A stretch of 64,000 nucleotides of DNA from Mansonella perstans (GCA_037074765.1 JBAMDO010000169.1:55052-119051), one strand, 5' to 3'. Positions 13,442-25,647 are shown, numbered from the stretch's first letter. The notes: a model not told the origin generated them from the sequence alone. A program made the numbers and translations.

Positions 13442-13894
13442 AACGCTCCGGTCTCACATGGTTTCACATTCTATTTCAAAAATACGTGTCAGTGATGTAA
13501 TTGGACATATCCTGATATGGCAAGTTTACATAAACATATGCAGAGCATGTTGCGAAATGGTACTTCTGGCGACGTTTTTGTCCTTGTCAGAAGTTCTAGC
13601 GATGATCCAGGAATGACTGGAGGTTCGGCTCTCATTCCTTTTTACGCTCAACAAATTTCACAGTTATTTTCACAAGTGAAATTGAAATGAATTTTAAAAG
13701 CAAGTATCTCACCAAGAGAACTTGAAGGAAGCCCATCAGTAAGTCCTCCAGAAGCCTGTGGAAACGAACCACCACCAAGAGAACAAACACATGTTAAAAG
13801 TTACTTGTTTGGTAATGGTAATGGTTTACTGGATGGAGACAACATATGGATTTACATTTTTCTTGCCGTTATCATGACCATCACCAGTTGGTAG
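13442..13894 (+). pseudogene. Ectodomain-plus-membrane-segment exons, right arm of inverted repeat
   Basis: The plus-strand copy of the exon pair at 12.71-13.18 kb. The first part (CNWTYPDMASLHKHM, GTSGDVFVLVRSSSDD) carries TGA where the left arm has Cys. The second part repeats SISPRELEGS and the Pro-rich linker with several substitutions. It then continues into a hydrophobic segment, NIWIYIFLAVIMTI, and a stop at 13892-13894. The acceptor before SISPREL is disrupted by extra bases. The linker-to-membrane order fits a single-pass receptor, but the copy looks inactive. Confidence 0.4.
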
Positions 13895-14429
13895 ATAATG
13901 ATTCTGAATCACACCATTCGCTGTACCTCTCCATCAGAATTTGGTCTTCTCTCAACATTTTGTCAGGCCGCGTGCTTAGCTGCAATTTGCTTCTATATTA
14001 AATTCAAATCATCTTATTAAGACCATAAGTTACTGCCCATGGTAGGATGAAAGCCAATGCAGTTCAGAGAGCTGAGAATGATTAACGAAAGATACGTTAA
14101 TTACAACTAGATCGGAACAAATTGAATACTTAAAAAAGTACCGATGGAGAAATATGAGAAAGATGTGTTTTCATTAAAACTTTACATTCGGAGAACATTG
14201 GTCGATTATTTGGATTCGAAAGCCAACACTGTCTCATTAAGTTGTATCTGCAATCTCACATATAATATTTCCGATGCTCGTTAATATCAAGCGTTCAAAC
14301 AAAAGCTCCATCTAATATTGAAAAGTTTGATAAAAAGAGGTTTACGAGCCATAAAGTAAAAAACCATCGTCAACAAATAAGTAAAATATCATTATCAGAA
14401 TTGCAATTATAACAACCCTCAAAACCAAC
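13895..14429. other. No gene recognised
   Basis: Mixed-composition DNA between the inverted repeat and the kinase relic. No supported exon. Confidence 0.4.
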
Positions 14430-15475
14430 ATATCATCTGGAGCATGTTTGGGTTGTTCCAAGCGATTTCCTTCTTGCAAATAGTTCACAAGGTCGTCATT
14501 GTCTACTTGTGGATATGGAATTTTATCAGAGAAAATATCTCCCATAACAGTATACCATAAGACCAAACATGAGACTATAAAAACTTGTAAGCCATGTAAA
14601 AAAAAAAATTGTATTATATAACCTGATATCATACTAATACGTAAAACAAGCATGCCAAACATATTACTTGTCCAGTGAAATTGTGGTACTAAATTCTAAT
14701 GCCATCCATTTGAGGTGTAACAGTACATTTTGACTGTTTCGTATTTGATAAATTGAAGAGTCCTTGCGTGCTAAACCAAAATCTGTTATGCGTATAGCTC
14801 GTTTCTTTGTTATTCGTTTCTTTATCGTTTTTTTGTTTCTTTGTATAGCTCGTTTCTTTGTTTCTTTGAAGGATATTTCGAGGAGCAATATCTCGATGAA
14901 TACAGTAGAATGTTGCCGATTTTATTATAGATAACGCATAGATAAGCCTTTTGAACAAAACAGTTAAGGATACCATTTTACTCGACAAGTACTCCATTCC
15001 ATTGACAACTTGATATCCAAATGAGATTTAATCGCTATGATGATAATTTTATCAGCCATCCGTGCCTCATCTACTTCAATGGCCCACTGAGGCATTATAG
15101 CTCAACCTATAACATATATCCAAATATATAAATTTACAATAACATGTTTCGATATGACGAATGAATTGCAGATGCTAACTGTTATAACATAAATGGTGCA
15201 TAAATGTTTTCACATTCTACTGCTACTTTTATCTAAATTATTAAACAATCAATTATTCACTACATACTTCCACGGAAACCAGTTTTCAATAACGGAGAAA
15301 CTAAGTATATCTGAGCTTCATATCGTCCGTTCCGCGCTGGTATTAATCTCCGGACTCATTCGAACTAAAATTATCCAATGTTGTTATGAATTTTTGAGAG
15401 TATACGGTAACATACCGCTCAGGATGTATTAACTGAACATTATCTCGGATCCAAATAACATCACTAAAATATGTC
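14430..15475 (-). pseudogene. Receptor tyrosine kinase relic (Ig-like domain plus kinase domain)
   Basis: Read on the minus strand from 15475 down. First comes an Ig-like strand pattern (DVIWIRDNVQLIHPERYVTV, then TLDNFSSNESGD) that meets a stop. Then come kinase pieces: YQVVNGMEYLSSKM with a GTATCC donor; CIHRDIAPRNIL (catalytic loop, HRD Asp kept); ITDFGLARKDSSIYQI (DFG loop); LKWMALE; and, after a TTTATAG acceptor, SHVWSYGILLWEIFSL and IPYPQVDNDDLVNYLQEGNR. HRDIAxRN and the KWMALE form are tyrosine-kinase signatures. It is broken: a tandem insertion of AAAGAAACGAGCTATAC units shifts the frame between HRD and DFG, a second frameshift separates IFSL from KIPYPQ, and stops interrupt the Ig part. 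Best described as a pseudogene of an Ig-bearing receptor kinase, subfamily unresolved. Confidence 0.82.
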
Positions 15476-16282
15476 ATGTTCTCCGAATATACCAATACGT
15501 TTAATCTTAAAAATCACGTCCACTATTTTCATAAACTTTGATTTTCAACAGTAAGAGCAAAAATTTAATATGATATAAACGAATTCTAATGAAAGAGTCG
15601 AAAATTAGAACAGGAAAAGTGTACTGCGAAACTACCTACTTAACTGATCCACAATGTTATTTTCCCATTTAGCTGAACAAACTAGTACCAAAATTTTATG
15701 ATATTATTTCTTTACTTCTAATCTACAAAAGTCAAAAGACTAACAAATCATCGTTCAGCGGCAGTATTACAAATTAGCTCGAGACGATCATTTTAATACT
15801 TCAAATAAAAGAAACGACAAAAAAGTGATGTAAGAAAATTTGCATATTCACTGGCAGCTAATAACAAGTTTAAATGATATGCGAATTTTACATAGTGCTT
15901 ATTTTGTCAGAAATAAATTCCTGCTGCTTTGCTATTTCTTTTCATTCATTTTGTATTTATTCGATGCTGGAAGATGATTGGTGTGATGATCGATGATGAG
16001 TTGCGCGATACAGTGCTATATGTTGGAATATATGATTTAGAGATTTGGAGTGTTTGGTGATCACTGTCTTCATTGAGTAAATCAATTGGCTCTGTTTTTC
16101 AGTTATATGCTAAACTTCGTTCTTTGTTGATACAGCTTTGACTTACTCCCCATTAATTTTTCTGTTCAAGAATTAATTCACTGTATTAAAATGAATTGTG
16201 AGAATGAAGTCGATAAATTCACAGATGTTTGCGAAAAAGCAAAATCTGCGCTTTAGAAATTGTACGACAATCGACATCAAGT
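15476..16282. other. Intergenic; upstream of family D copy 1
   Basis: No exon supported. An acceptor-like CTTTAG at 16251-16256, 26 bases before the D1 start codon, may be its trans-splice site. The corresponding position of D2 has TATTTTAG. Confidence 0.5.
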
Positions 16283-17058
16283 ATGGTCAAATTATTGGTA
16301 TATCTTGCTCTCATCATTTGTTGCAGCTCCCAGCAATTAAGACAATTGTTACTTGGTGTATATCTTTTTTTTGTTTCGTTTAACTGTTAAATGAAGCAGG
16401 AATCTGGAAATCCCTCTCTTGCATTTTGCATTATTCTATTCCCTTGTTGAAATATTTCTAGTAAATATTTCTAGTATTTGACCAAGTAAACTTCAGTACT
16501 AATTGATATTAATTTAAACACTATTGACGTTTAATTTTATAATCAAGATAAGCAAAATTGCTTTGTTACTTATCGGCATTTTGACATGAAGAAAATCCGA
16601 AGAAAGTAGAAAATAAAATTTTAAATGACTTTCATTCATGAAAAGAAATGATAAGTCAAAGCCTTAAATAGTTCTAGTGTAAACCGCTGACGATAATTTC
16701 AGTTGCGGAAATTACCAAAGATTATAAAGGGGCAATTTATGGGATAATGGCCGATTATTGGCGACAGTGAAAGCAAAAGAATGCATGTCCATTTGATGGA
16801 AAATGGATTTTTTGGCATTTTTTTACTATTTAGTCATTTCAAATATTTAATAGAATTTTTAATTGGATAACTCTTTTAACTTTTATTTGTTAGCTTTTTT
16901 CAATTGCGAAAGAAACAAATTTACTTAATTATTTCTACACTATTATTGCAGCAACATTGTCGAAATGTTGTGGTGTGGAAGATGAAAGGCTGTTTGTTTT
17001 TGAGGATAAACCGTTGCTATTCATGAGAAACGTATTCCATTTTGTAAAGTCATATTAA
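16283..17058 (+). pseudogene. Family D secreted-protein gene, copy D1 (frameshift in exon 2)
   Basis: Exon 1 (16283-16355) encodes a signal peptide, MVKLLVYLALIICCSSQ, and ends phase 1 at GTGTAT. Exon 2 (16703 to about 16782) follows GATAATTTCAG. It encodes AEITKDYK and then, in a different frame, LWDNGRLLATVKAKE, because it is 2 nt longer than the D2 exon. Its donor position reads GCATGT where D2 has GTATGC. Exon 3 (16952-17058) follows ATTATTGCAG and encodes TLSKCCGVEDERLFVFEDKP and a tail ending VKSY. It has exactly the same length as in D2. Splicing exon 1 directly to exon 3 stays in phase, so a short isoform is possible. Otherwise D1 is a pseudogene. Confidence 0.5.
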
Positions 17059-18864
17059 GAAATTTGTGATTTGTGCAAGTGATAAAAACTGATCATTGCA
17101 AGTGATTGATCATTTGCATGCTTATTTTGGTTTCGATTGTTGCATTTTTTAAAATGTAATACCAAATTTGCTGATATCATAAAGAAAATTTGTAATTTTA
17201 AAACAATTAAATATTGCTGTAGTTAGTGAGAAAAGCGCAATTTCTTTTGCAATTTACTCGATAAAATTTGCTAGAATTGTGTTAAAAAGAAATATCCTAA
17301 AAAGTGAAAAAAGACATGAATTATTAATTTTGACTTCTGAGATGCAAAATTTCTGAAAAAAAGATGCGAAAAAAATATCATGTGTTCGCTGCCCAGAAAT
17401 CAAGAAATCACGAATAATAAAAGATTCATTTGCATTCTAAAAGTATTGATATTGAAGTGTTTTCAAATGTTGTGAAATATTTATCAGCAAAAACAAATAA
17501 ATATTGCAAATAAATGTAACATTCACATGTATCACCATTTTTGCAAATTACACAATTGTTTTGTTATCCAATTAAAAACAAATTCTATTTTTTCAAAAAA
17601 TCTTCACTGCTGAATACAATTCTGAAGGTATTTTTTTAAAAATGGAAAAAGAACATTAAAAATTGTGCTTCTTCGATAGCAGAACCTCTTTAGGTGTTTT
17701 ATGCAACACGATGTTAACGAGTTTAAATGATTTATGGTTTTTATTGCTTAATTTGATTTCCCATATTTTTTGTGTCAAGTGAATGAGATAATGTAAATGA
17801 CCGCGAAAAACATGCCTCGACCGGTCAGTTGTTTTGCCGATGATTCATCAGTAATTTTTCGTTACAAATTAAAATTTTATCTTTGTATGCTGCAAGTCAA
17901 TTTTTTTCTTATGCTATTATCAGGTAATTTCAAGAAATTTTCAAGATCTGATTAATACTTTGATTCTTTTGCAGCAATCAATTACAATTTTATTCACTGC
18001 ATTTTCTACGAAAGACTTCGAAGTGCTTGCATTTCAATAGTTCATTATTTAAAAAGTTCAATTATTGGTCCTGAATTTTTCGCTAGATTTCCTAAAGGCA
18101 ATGAGTAATTCTAATTTTTTGCAAATTTAGAATATATAACTGATATATCATTTGTATACTTTTTTCTTATAAATCTGATTATTTTATTATCCTGTAAATC
18201 AAATGGTGCTGTGAAATTAGTTTTTTTTTTTTTTTTTTGGCTGAAGATTTTATCCTTTATTGAAAGACACAAACAAATGCGTTTAATCCTTTGATTATGA
18301 TATTTGCTGTTAACGGCGAAATTATTTTTATTCACATGTTATTATAAGGAAAATGTAAGAGAATATCAAGCATAGACGAATTGTTAGTAAATGCCTTGGA
18401 TTGAATGAAAAAAAATGATAAGCAGTAGAACTGATAAAGCAGCACTACCAATTCAAGTTGGATCTGTTATAAACTGTTGTTTTTTGTAATCTCCGTTGTT
18501 TTTTTTAGAGATCTCTTTTTTTATTTTGGAAGGTTTATTATGCTTTATGTTTTTTTATGAGTTTACTATGCTTCCTAATTTGTTTGTTTTGATTTGTTTT
18601 TTGAGTTATGTTCACCAAATAGAGATTAGTGCTTGTTATTATTTGATTTTTTATAATTTAGTTTTTGACACGCCTTATTTGTTTATTTATAGTTGTGTTT
18701 TTTGTTTTTGATTTTTATTTATTATAAATTATCAAATTTTTGTATCCTTTTATTGCGTTTGTGTTTCCTTATTATGGTTTCTGTTATAACCACTCGAATT
18801 TGCTCAATATGATCATCAATGCAAACGTGATTAATCTTTATCATTTGCACAATTTACAGTATTC
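17059..18864. other. Spacer between the inverted D1 and D2 copies
   Basis: AT-rich. Segments near 17990-18050 and 18420-18480 recur inverted at about 20790-20860 and 20550-20620 (for example GAAGTGCTTGCATTTCA against TGAAATGCAAGCACCGC), so the spacer itself belongs to a larger inverted duplication. No exon supported. Confidence 0.5.
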
Positions 18865-19575
18865 TTAATATAACTTTACCAACTCGAGCACATTTCTGAC
18901 GAATAGCAACGGTTTCTCCTCCAAAATAAACATTCTTCCATCTTCTATATTGTCACAGTTCGACAATGTTGCTGCAATAATAGTGCACAAATAGTTAAAT
19001 AAATTTGTTTTTTTCGTAACTGAAAGAAGCTAACGAATGAAAGTAAAAAGAATTATCGAATTAAAAGTCCTATTAAATTCTTGAAATTATCAAACACTCA
19101 GCAATGAATAATGCCGAAAATAATGCAGAAAGTCGATTCTCCATCAAATGAGCATACATTTTCCTACTTTTGTTGTCGTCAATAATCTGCCATTATCCCA
19201 TAATCCATCTTTATAATCTGTAGCAATTTCCATCCCTGAAATTAATGCCAAGGATCATCTGATTAACATTAAGGAACAAAGAGGAACTTTGTAAGGCTTT
19301 AACTTATCATTCCTTATCATTGAAATTTTGTTTTCTAGTTTCTCCGAATTTGCTTCGTGTCAAAGGAATAAGTAATAAAGCGATTCCTGTTGTCTCGATC
19401 ATAAAGGTAAACATCAATGGTGCTCGAAATAATTTTAATTAGCATTAAAGCTTTTCAGTTAAATGCTGTAAGAGGAATGGTATCAAAAAAAATTGAGATG
19501 CATACCAGTTACTATTTCTTCACCATCACGAAAACAGTAGATGATGAGAGCAAGATATGTCAACAATTTTATCAT
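18865..19575 (-). CDS. Family D secreted protein, copy D2 (84 aa, three exons)
   Basis: Exon 1 (19506-19575) encodes the signal peptide MIKLLTYLALIIYCFRDG and ends phase 1 at GTATGC. Exon 2 (19158-19235) follows ATTAATTTCAG, encodes EIATDYKDGLWDNGRLL and ends phase 1 at GTATGC. Exon 3 (18865-18971) follows ATTATTGCAG and encodes TLSNCDNIEDGRMFILEEKP, then a short tail ending VKLY and a stop. All junctions agree in phase. A TATTTTAG acceptor 21 bases before the ATG fits trans-splicing, and a TATAAAAG box lies 253 bp upstream. The signal peptide and the absence of a membrane segment in the mature part suggest a small secreted protein. Exon 3 aligns with D1 almost without gaps and mostly by conservative change, which supports coding. 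Family unknown. Confidence 0.6.
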
Positions 19576-19827
19576 AGTTGATGTCGTTTGTTGTACAATT
19601 TCTAAAATACAGATTTTATTTCTTCGCAAGCAACGTGAATTTGTCGATCTCATTCTTACAACTCATTTTATACCATGAATTGGTTCTTGAATAGAATAAT
19701 TAATGAGAGAATAAGTTGAAACTGTATCAAAAAAGAACGAAATTCAACATATACTGAAGAAATGGAGCTACCAGAACCATTCTCAAACGTTGAAAATAAA
19801 ATAATGGCGCAAGATCTAAACATGGCG

Positions 19828-19835
19828 CTTTTATA
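19828..19835 (-). promoter_or_regulatory. TATA box of D2
   Basis: TATAAAAG on the minus strand, 253 bp upstream of the D2 start. The paralogous stretch near 21736 has decayed (CTTTTATG). Confidence 0.45.
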
Positions 19836-19839
19836 CATT

Positions 19840-21140
19840 GAAAGCACAATTATTGAATACAACCAGTTTGACAGTTACGAACGCGTTTAAACCATGAACT
19901 TTTTTATCAAGCTTTCGTATTTCTCGAGTTTAATGGAAGAAGAATTAACTGAATAAGACAGGTAACGAAAAAGATGAGTTATTCCGGTTATTTTATCCTC
20001 CATCGATAACAATGAACAATTTGTCAGTCAATTTCAGCAAATTTGAAGTTTATTTGCAAGATTTTTAACAAAAATTTCCATTTTTTTAGGTTGCCGAGTG
20101 CTGTTTTTGGCAAATGCATATGACTTCAATTACATATCACAGCGCAAATCCTATGGCAAAAATTGATGCAAAGAAAATCTTCAATGTTAAATTGTGTTAA
20201 GCAAAAAATGTTACAAAAAAATGGAAATTTTATAAAGACTTTATTCACTTAAAAAAGGAACTTGAAGTTTACCCAAATGGATTGATAAATTGTTTAATTC
20301 TTATCGCTGGAGATAAAATAACTAGATAACCTCATTTTTCTCTTACCTGTCTTACAGAGTTATTTCGTCTTCTATTCAGTTCGAAAATACCAAAGCAGAA
20401 CAAAAAACGTCAATGGTTCAAAACTAAGAAAACTGTAATTTGTGCAAGTGATAAAACCAAATTTAGCAAATTAGAGGAGTTATAATAGAAACCAGAAAAG
20501 AAAACACAAATGTAAAAAAAAAGAAACACATATTTTATAAAAGATTGTAAATATCATTTCATTACAGTTCATAACAGAACCAATTTGAATTAGCAGTGCT
20601 GTTTTATCCATTCAATTGCTTACCATTTTTTTCATTCACTCCAAGGCATTTGTTTAACAGTTCGTCTATGCTTGATATTCTTTTCCTTATGACCCTAAGA
20701 AAACATGTCATCAGTTATGTATCCGAGATTTGCAAAAAGTTAAACTTCTCAAAACAAGCTTTAGAAAGCTCTAATAAATAAATCTAGAAACAATATTTTA
20801 ACTTTCAAAACAATGAACTACTGAAATGCAAGCACCGCGAAGTCTTTCTTCAGTAAAATCCAGTGAATAAAATCGAATTTGAATGAGCAGGTATGAAAAA
20901 AATCAAAGCACATCATAAATCAACTTTGAAATTATCCAGTACTGGCAGCTTCAAGTAAATTGAAGGAGATTATCAGTTTCAAAGTAATATTTTTCTAACG
21001 ATATTACAACGCTGCAATCCTTTTAAACTGTTTTATTATTTCAGTTTAAATTTCTTGCAGTAAATTCGTAAAGTTATATTAAAAAACTGTAATTTGTGTA
21101 AGTAATAAAGATTGATACATTAAAAATTGATATATAAAGA
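19840..21140. repeat. Diverged, partly inverted family D flanking sequence
   Basis: 20280-20620 and 20790-20860 resemble inverted 18.0-18.5 kb. GTAATTTGTG-AAGTRATAAA occurs at 20431 and 21084 as in the D1 3' flank at 17063-17085. These are duplicated 3' flanks. No intact exon was found. Confidence 0.5.
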
Positions 21141-21750
21141 GTGATACATTCTTCTACTTTTTTTATCGAAATAATCGGCTAGTATCCCATAGGCTACTGT
21201 TTTTATATTTATGTTAACCTCAACTGAAACAGAAGTTAGTGCCAAAGATCATCTAGTTAACATTAGGAATTAAGTTCTAAGCTTTAACTTATCGTCCTAA
21301 GATCTAAGCTTTCACTTATTAAGACCTAAGCTTTAACTTTGTAAACGGTCATTTGAAATTTTGTTCTCTACTTTCTTCGGATTTTTTTTTTTCAATGTCA
21401 AGGAAATAAGTAATAAAGTAGTTTCTGCTGTATCGATCACAAAAGTAAACGTTAAAGCTGTTCCAAGTTAGTGTTAAGTAGTATTGAAGTTTATTCGATC
21501 AATTACTGTTTTACTAGAAATACTTAAACAGAAGAATAAAATGATTCAAAATGCAATGATCTCATCCTCACGACTCATTTTAATACAATGAATTAATTTT
21601 TGAACAGAATAATTAATGGAAAGTAAGTTGAAGTTATATCAAGAAAGAACAAAGTTTAGCATAAAACTGAAAGATAGAATCTACGCAAGCTCTCTCAAAC
21701 CTTGGCAATAAAATAATGGCAGAAGACCTAAAAGTAGCGCTTTTATGAAA
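21141..21750 (-). pseudogene. Family D copy D3, signal exon lost
   Basis: Exon-2 homology follows a CTGTTTCAG acceptor on the minus strand near 21225. It keeps the same pattern as D1 and D2 (VEVNINIKTVAYGILADYF in one frame, LWDTSRLF in the other). The stretch where the signal-peptide exon should lie (about 21490-21560) is shortened and has no equivalent exon, while the promoter-proximal homology resumes at 21570-21750. No exon 3 was found. Confidence 0.6.
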
Positions 21751-22219
21751 TCGGAAACGGAATTTTTTGTTCTGCTTTTGTATTTTCGAATTGAATATGA
21801 GATACGTTAGTATAAATAATTCTAATATTCATTTTATTTGATATATTATTTCATTAAGAAAATGAAATAAATAACAAAAAAGGCGCAAATACAATTTTTT
21901 TGATATTTGTAAAGGGAAACGCTTCATGAATTGATGAATTAAAGATTGGCCATTTAGAGGCATTGCAGATAACAACTATTCTGCAGTTATGCTTATGGAA
22001 GAAAATGAAACAGCTAATAAGTTAGAAACTTCAATTTACTAAAATTAACGAATTTCGCATATTTTTTGATAAATGGAAAAAAAGCAGAAATCACAAAAGC
22101 ATCTTCGCTTTGCTTTCTATTATTTCATCAATAGCCGAAATGCTTTATTTTTTTAAATCATTCATTCATTCTAAAACTCATTTTCAAAAAATATGTAATT
22201 TTTTTTTTTTTTTTTTTTT

Positions 22220-22335
22220 AGTAAAAGCAAGCAAATAGGCGAAATTGTTTTTAACTTGGTATTAACCGAATTAATTTTTGAATCTAGCTTATTTTTTTAA
22301 TCTCTGAAAGTTATTTTTTATTTGCTTGCTTTTAC
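22220..22335. repeat. 18-bp inverted repeat (hairpin)
   Basis: AGTAAAAGCAAGCAAATA at 22220-22237 is perfectly complementary to TATTTGCTTGCTTTTACT at about 22318-22335, with a loop of about 80 bp. A 20-nt T run precedes the left arm. It could be a small inverted-repeat element. No target-site duplication was verified. Confidence 0.7.
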
Positions 22336-24360
22336 TAAAAATTAAAATTTGAAATTGAATTCTTGTTGAAGTGAAAATTCGTGATGTTGGAGTGCAATGG
22401 CTAAATTATGGGAGGAACGAAGACGTATGGGCTTAACACAATTGTTAAACTTGTAGTATAATAAGTTGTACAAATGCCAATTAAAATATTATATGTTTAG
22501 ATATTAACTGAAAGATAGAAGTTATTGATTTTTTTCGACATTCTGAAAACATTTCAGAGGAAAAAAGTGCAAAAATCGTTTTCAAAGGCTTTGCATAAAA
22601 AAGAGTGATAAAAATGCTTTATTAAAAATTTTTATTGCAAAAACAATTATTATTATAAAAAAAAAAAAACCACAAAAAATTTTTATGAGATAAAGTTTTT
22701 GAAATAATTAAAAATAATGTACCAGATAACCTAAAAAAGCTAATTGATAATTAATTTTTTTTTTCATTTTGATAACTGTACATAAATAAAATTTGATCAT
22801 AGCTTACTAAATATCAAATGAATCTGAATTCGTTGTTTCGTTATTTTAATTGCTTGCTCGGCAAATAACTTCATCAAATGTTTATTTTCCTTATTCATTT
22901 ATTTTGTCATCAAGATTATTTTGTTGATAGCCAAGTATTTTATTAGACTATCAATTATTACTAATGACTCGTAGTTCGTTGTGTTTTAAAGCTTTCTGTA
23001 TTGCTTATCGTTTCTTAGTTTACTTTTCTTCATCCAAATGCTTTCAACAATTTTGTTAAATTTTTCTGTTAAAAACAAGAGAGTAAATTTCTAAATCCTT
23101 AACTTTTTTCCTAGTTTTGATAAGTTTCTTCGAGATTAAAATTTTTGTGAATTCTCACATTTAATTTTTTTTGAAATATTGGATTTTTGTTGATTTTTGA
23201 AAATTATTTCTCAGAATTTCTAAATTTTATTTCAAGCATCAGCGGTGCTTTTTTGACCCTTATTTTATTTCCAAGGCGAAATTCTGAATCGTTGATTTTG
23301 AATTACCAGATTTTCCAGTTTAATCATTCCGGTGTTTAAGCAATATAACAAACTGTTAAATGTCTTGTTAGCTGCCTAACAACTGCCAGGAGTATCAACT
23401 GATTTCTGGAAGATGACTATTTATTATCTCAATCCTTTTCCATGTTTTAATTAGATTAACTAGGATTTCTTTTTTTCTGGCATCGTTCTAATTTTTACAA
23501 CATGGTAGTGATAAATTTTAGTTTAAAACGAAAGATTCTTAAGTCAAGTTTCGTTAATTCATTGATTATTTTTTTCAAGCTTACAAATTTCATAACATAG
23601 ATGCAACTATGATACGTATTACCAACAAATGCATCTATTCCTACTATTATCATTATTATTAACATCTAATATTCATCTTGTATAGTATAGTATTTAGTGG
23701 CAGAAAAAAATTGCTGATATTTGCTCATTGCCAAGTTTATGTTGAAAAGTATCATTGAAATGACATTGATGGACCATTATCATTGACTATTCTGACCATT
23801 AGGAATATGTATTTGCTAAATGATACGAAATATATTTCATAAATGGGATATTTTAATTGTATACAAGTTACATTCACTAACAATCCCTATTTCATAAATG
23901 GTACAACTTTTTACTAAATAGCGAAAAAAATTCGGGAAAGATGAAATAAGTTTAATATTCATTTTACTTCGTATATTAATTCATTGAGAAAATATTCAAA
24001 ATAAATAATTGAAAAAGACGTGTATTTAGCAATTTCATTGGGAATACAACTTTATTAGGATTTTGTTAAAAAAGGGAAAAACATTACGAATTGATGATTG
24101 AAAAGTCGCTCATTATAGGATTGCAAAAAACAACTCTCTAATATTTATACTTATGGAAATGTTGATAATTGTCATCATTGTAAGATAAAATAACTGGTAG
24201 TTGAAATCTAACTTTATCGCGCTCATTTACATCATTGCTTTTCTACTTTTCCATCCTAATTCATTTTTTTACCATTGAGTAAACAAAAGCGGAAAATAAC
24301 AAGTTGTCGAAGAACGGACATGTTTAACGATCTACAATACGAGAAATATTATATTCACTG
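22336..24360. other. Right copy of the 11-12.6 kb duplication; no gene
   Basis: AT-rich. 22.9-24.0 kb aligns discontinuously with 11.1-12.6 kb. No supported exon. Confidence 0.5.
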
Positions 24361-24640
24361 CTCCGTTGAAGTATACAAGGCGCAATTTATTTTGATATGA
24401 GCCATTAATAGTTTCGTCATTCCTTTTTTCATAACTAAAGAAAATACTTGAAGTGTTTCGGTGATTTCAGAAATGCTACAGTAGCGATAGTACGAGGACT
24501 AGCAATTGGTATTAGGAGTGACCTTCTGAAGTAACTTTATCCTTCCAATTCTGATATATCTATCATCATAAATGATATAAATTAAAAATGGATTCATAAA
24601 TGCTGACATTCGATAGAAACCACAGCATAATTCATTCCAG

Positions 24641-24748
24641 AGTATGTCGAAGTCACCATTAGTTCAGATGTGGCGAAATTTATTATTATTTCCATCATTT
24701 ATTATGCTCAAAAAACTCAAAGAGGTCCAGAATCTGTGGCACCGAATG
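24641..24748 (+). pseudogene. Family C signal exon, truncated copy P1
   Basis: It keeps the TTCCAG|AGTATG acceptor-start arrangement and MSKSPLVQMWRNLLL. It then has lost about 7 nt in the hydrophobic core, shifting the frame. The original frame beyond the deletion reads GPESVAPNG up to GTAAAA, resembling the exon ends of the other C copies. No second exon follows, because homology breaks near 24770. Confidence 0.7.
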
Positions 24749-25362
24749 GTAAAATTATGATAATAAGAAATCCACAAAAAATATTATTAAAAAAATTTTA
24801 TGATTGAATTTTATGACAGTAAAAAAAATGATATTCCCTTTTGCTTGTTTCTGCGAGAATGAAACTTTTTACAAAGTTTTGCAAACGATACACAATATGC
24901 GCATGAAGATAGAAATGTCTACAAAATTCTCAAAATTGCTTTACTGCTTTTTCACAAATTTTGAATTCAGTTGCCTATATTTAATTTCTAAAAGTCCAAA
25001 CTGACCAAATGGAAAAATATTTCTGTTTTTCCACGAAATTTCCATAATGCAGGAAGAAGTTTGAAATTGAATTTCTAAATGAACAGGTTAAGGAAAGGGA
25101 ATTTGATAGAAAATTTTATTAAAATTTTTCTTTTTCCGTACTTTGTTTTACAAGAACACTGATAATTTGTTGTCGTTGAAAGACAAAATGACTGGTAGTT
25201 GAAATTTAATTATTTCGCATCATTTCTTTTCTATTTATTCAACTTAATTCATTCTTCTGCCATTCGATAAAAAAGGCGGAAAAAACCGGTCGTCGAAAAA
25301 CGGAATTGCTTAATGCGGACACAGTACTAGACAAATTATATTCACTGCTTCCGTTATTGAAG

Positions 25363-25370
25363 TATATAAA
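25363..25370 (+). promoter_or_regulatory. TATA box of A1
   Basis: TATATAAA in the context CCGTTATTGAAGTATATAAA, shared with all cluster genes. It lies 285 bp before the start codon. Confidence 0.6.
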
Positions 25371-25647
25371 GAGCAATTTTTTTTTTATCAACCACTAATA
25401 GTTTCGTCATTCCTTTATTTTGTTATTGAGGAAATACTTAGAGTGTTTCGGCGATATCAGGGATGTTACAATGGCAATAGGTATTAGGAGTAGCATTAGG
25501 TATTAGGAGTAACCTTCTGAAGTACTTTTATCTTTCCAACTTTAATGAATCTGTCATCGAAGAGGAATTCGTTAATGATACAGATTAAAAAATGGATTCA
25601 TAAATGCAAACTTTCGATGAAAACCATGGCATATTTCATTTCAGAGT

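Larger units (their letters stand above)
12700..13895. repeat. Inverted repeat, arms about 450-500 bp around a 150-bp centre
   Basis: Left arm about 12760-13260, right arm about 13410-13860, in opposite orientation. They share, for example, GAGAGCCGAACCTCCAG on the left against its complement on the right. A 33-bp unit (GAATGTGAAACCATGTGAGA...) is tandemly duplicated at 13155-13220 in the left arm only. The centre holds a poly-A run. Confidence 0.85.

Noticed and set aside
15193..15432. 79-codon plus-strand ORF with hydrophobic start
   Set aside because: Antisense to the Ig-like part of the receptor-kinase relic, whose reading is more protein-like.
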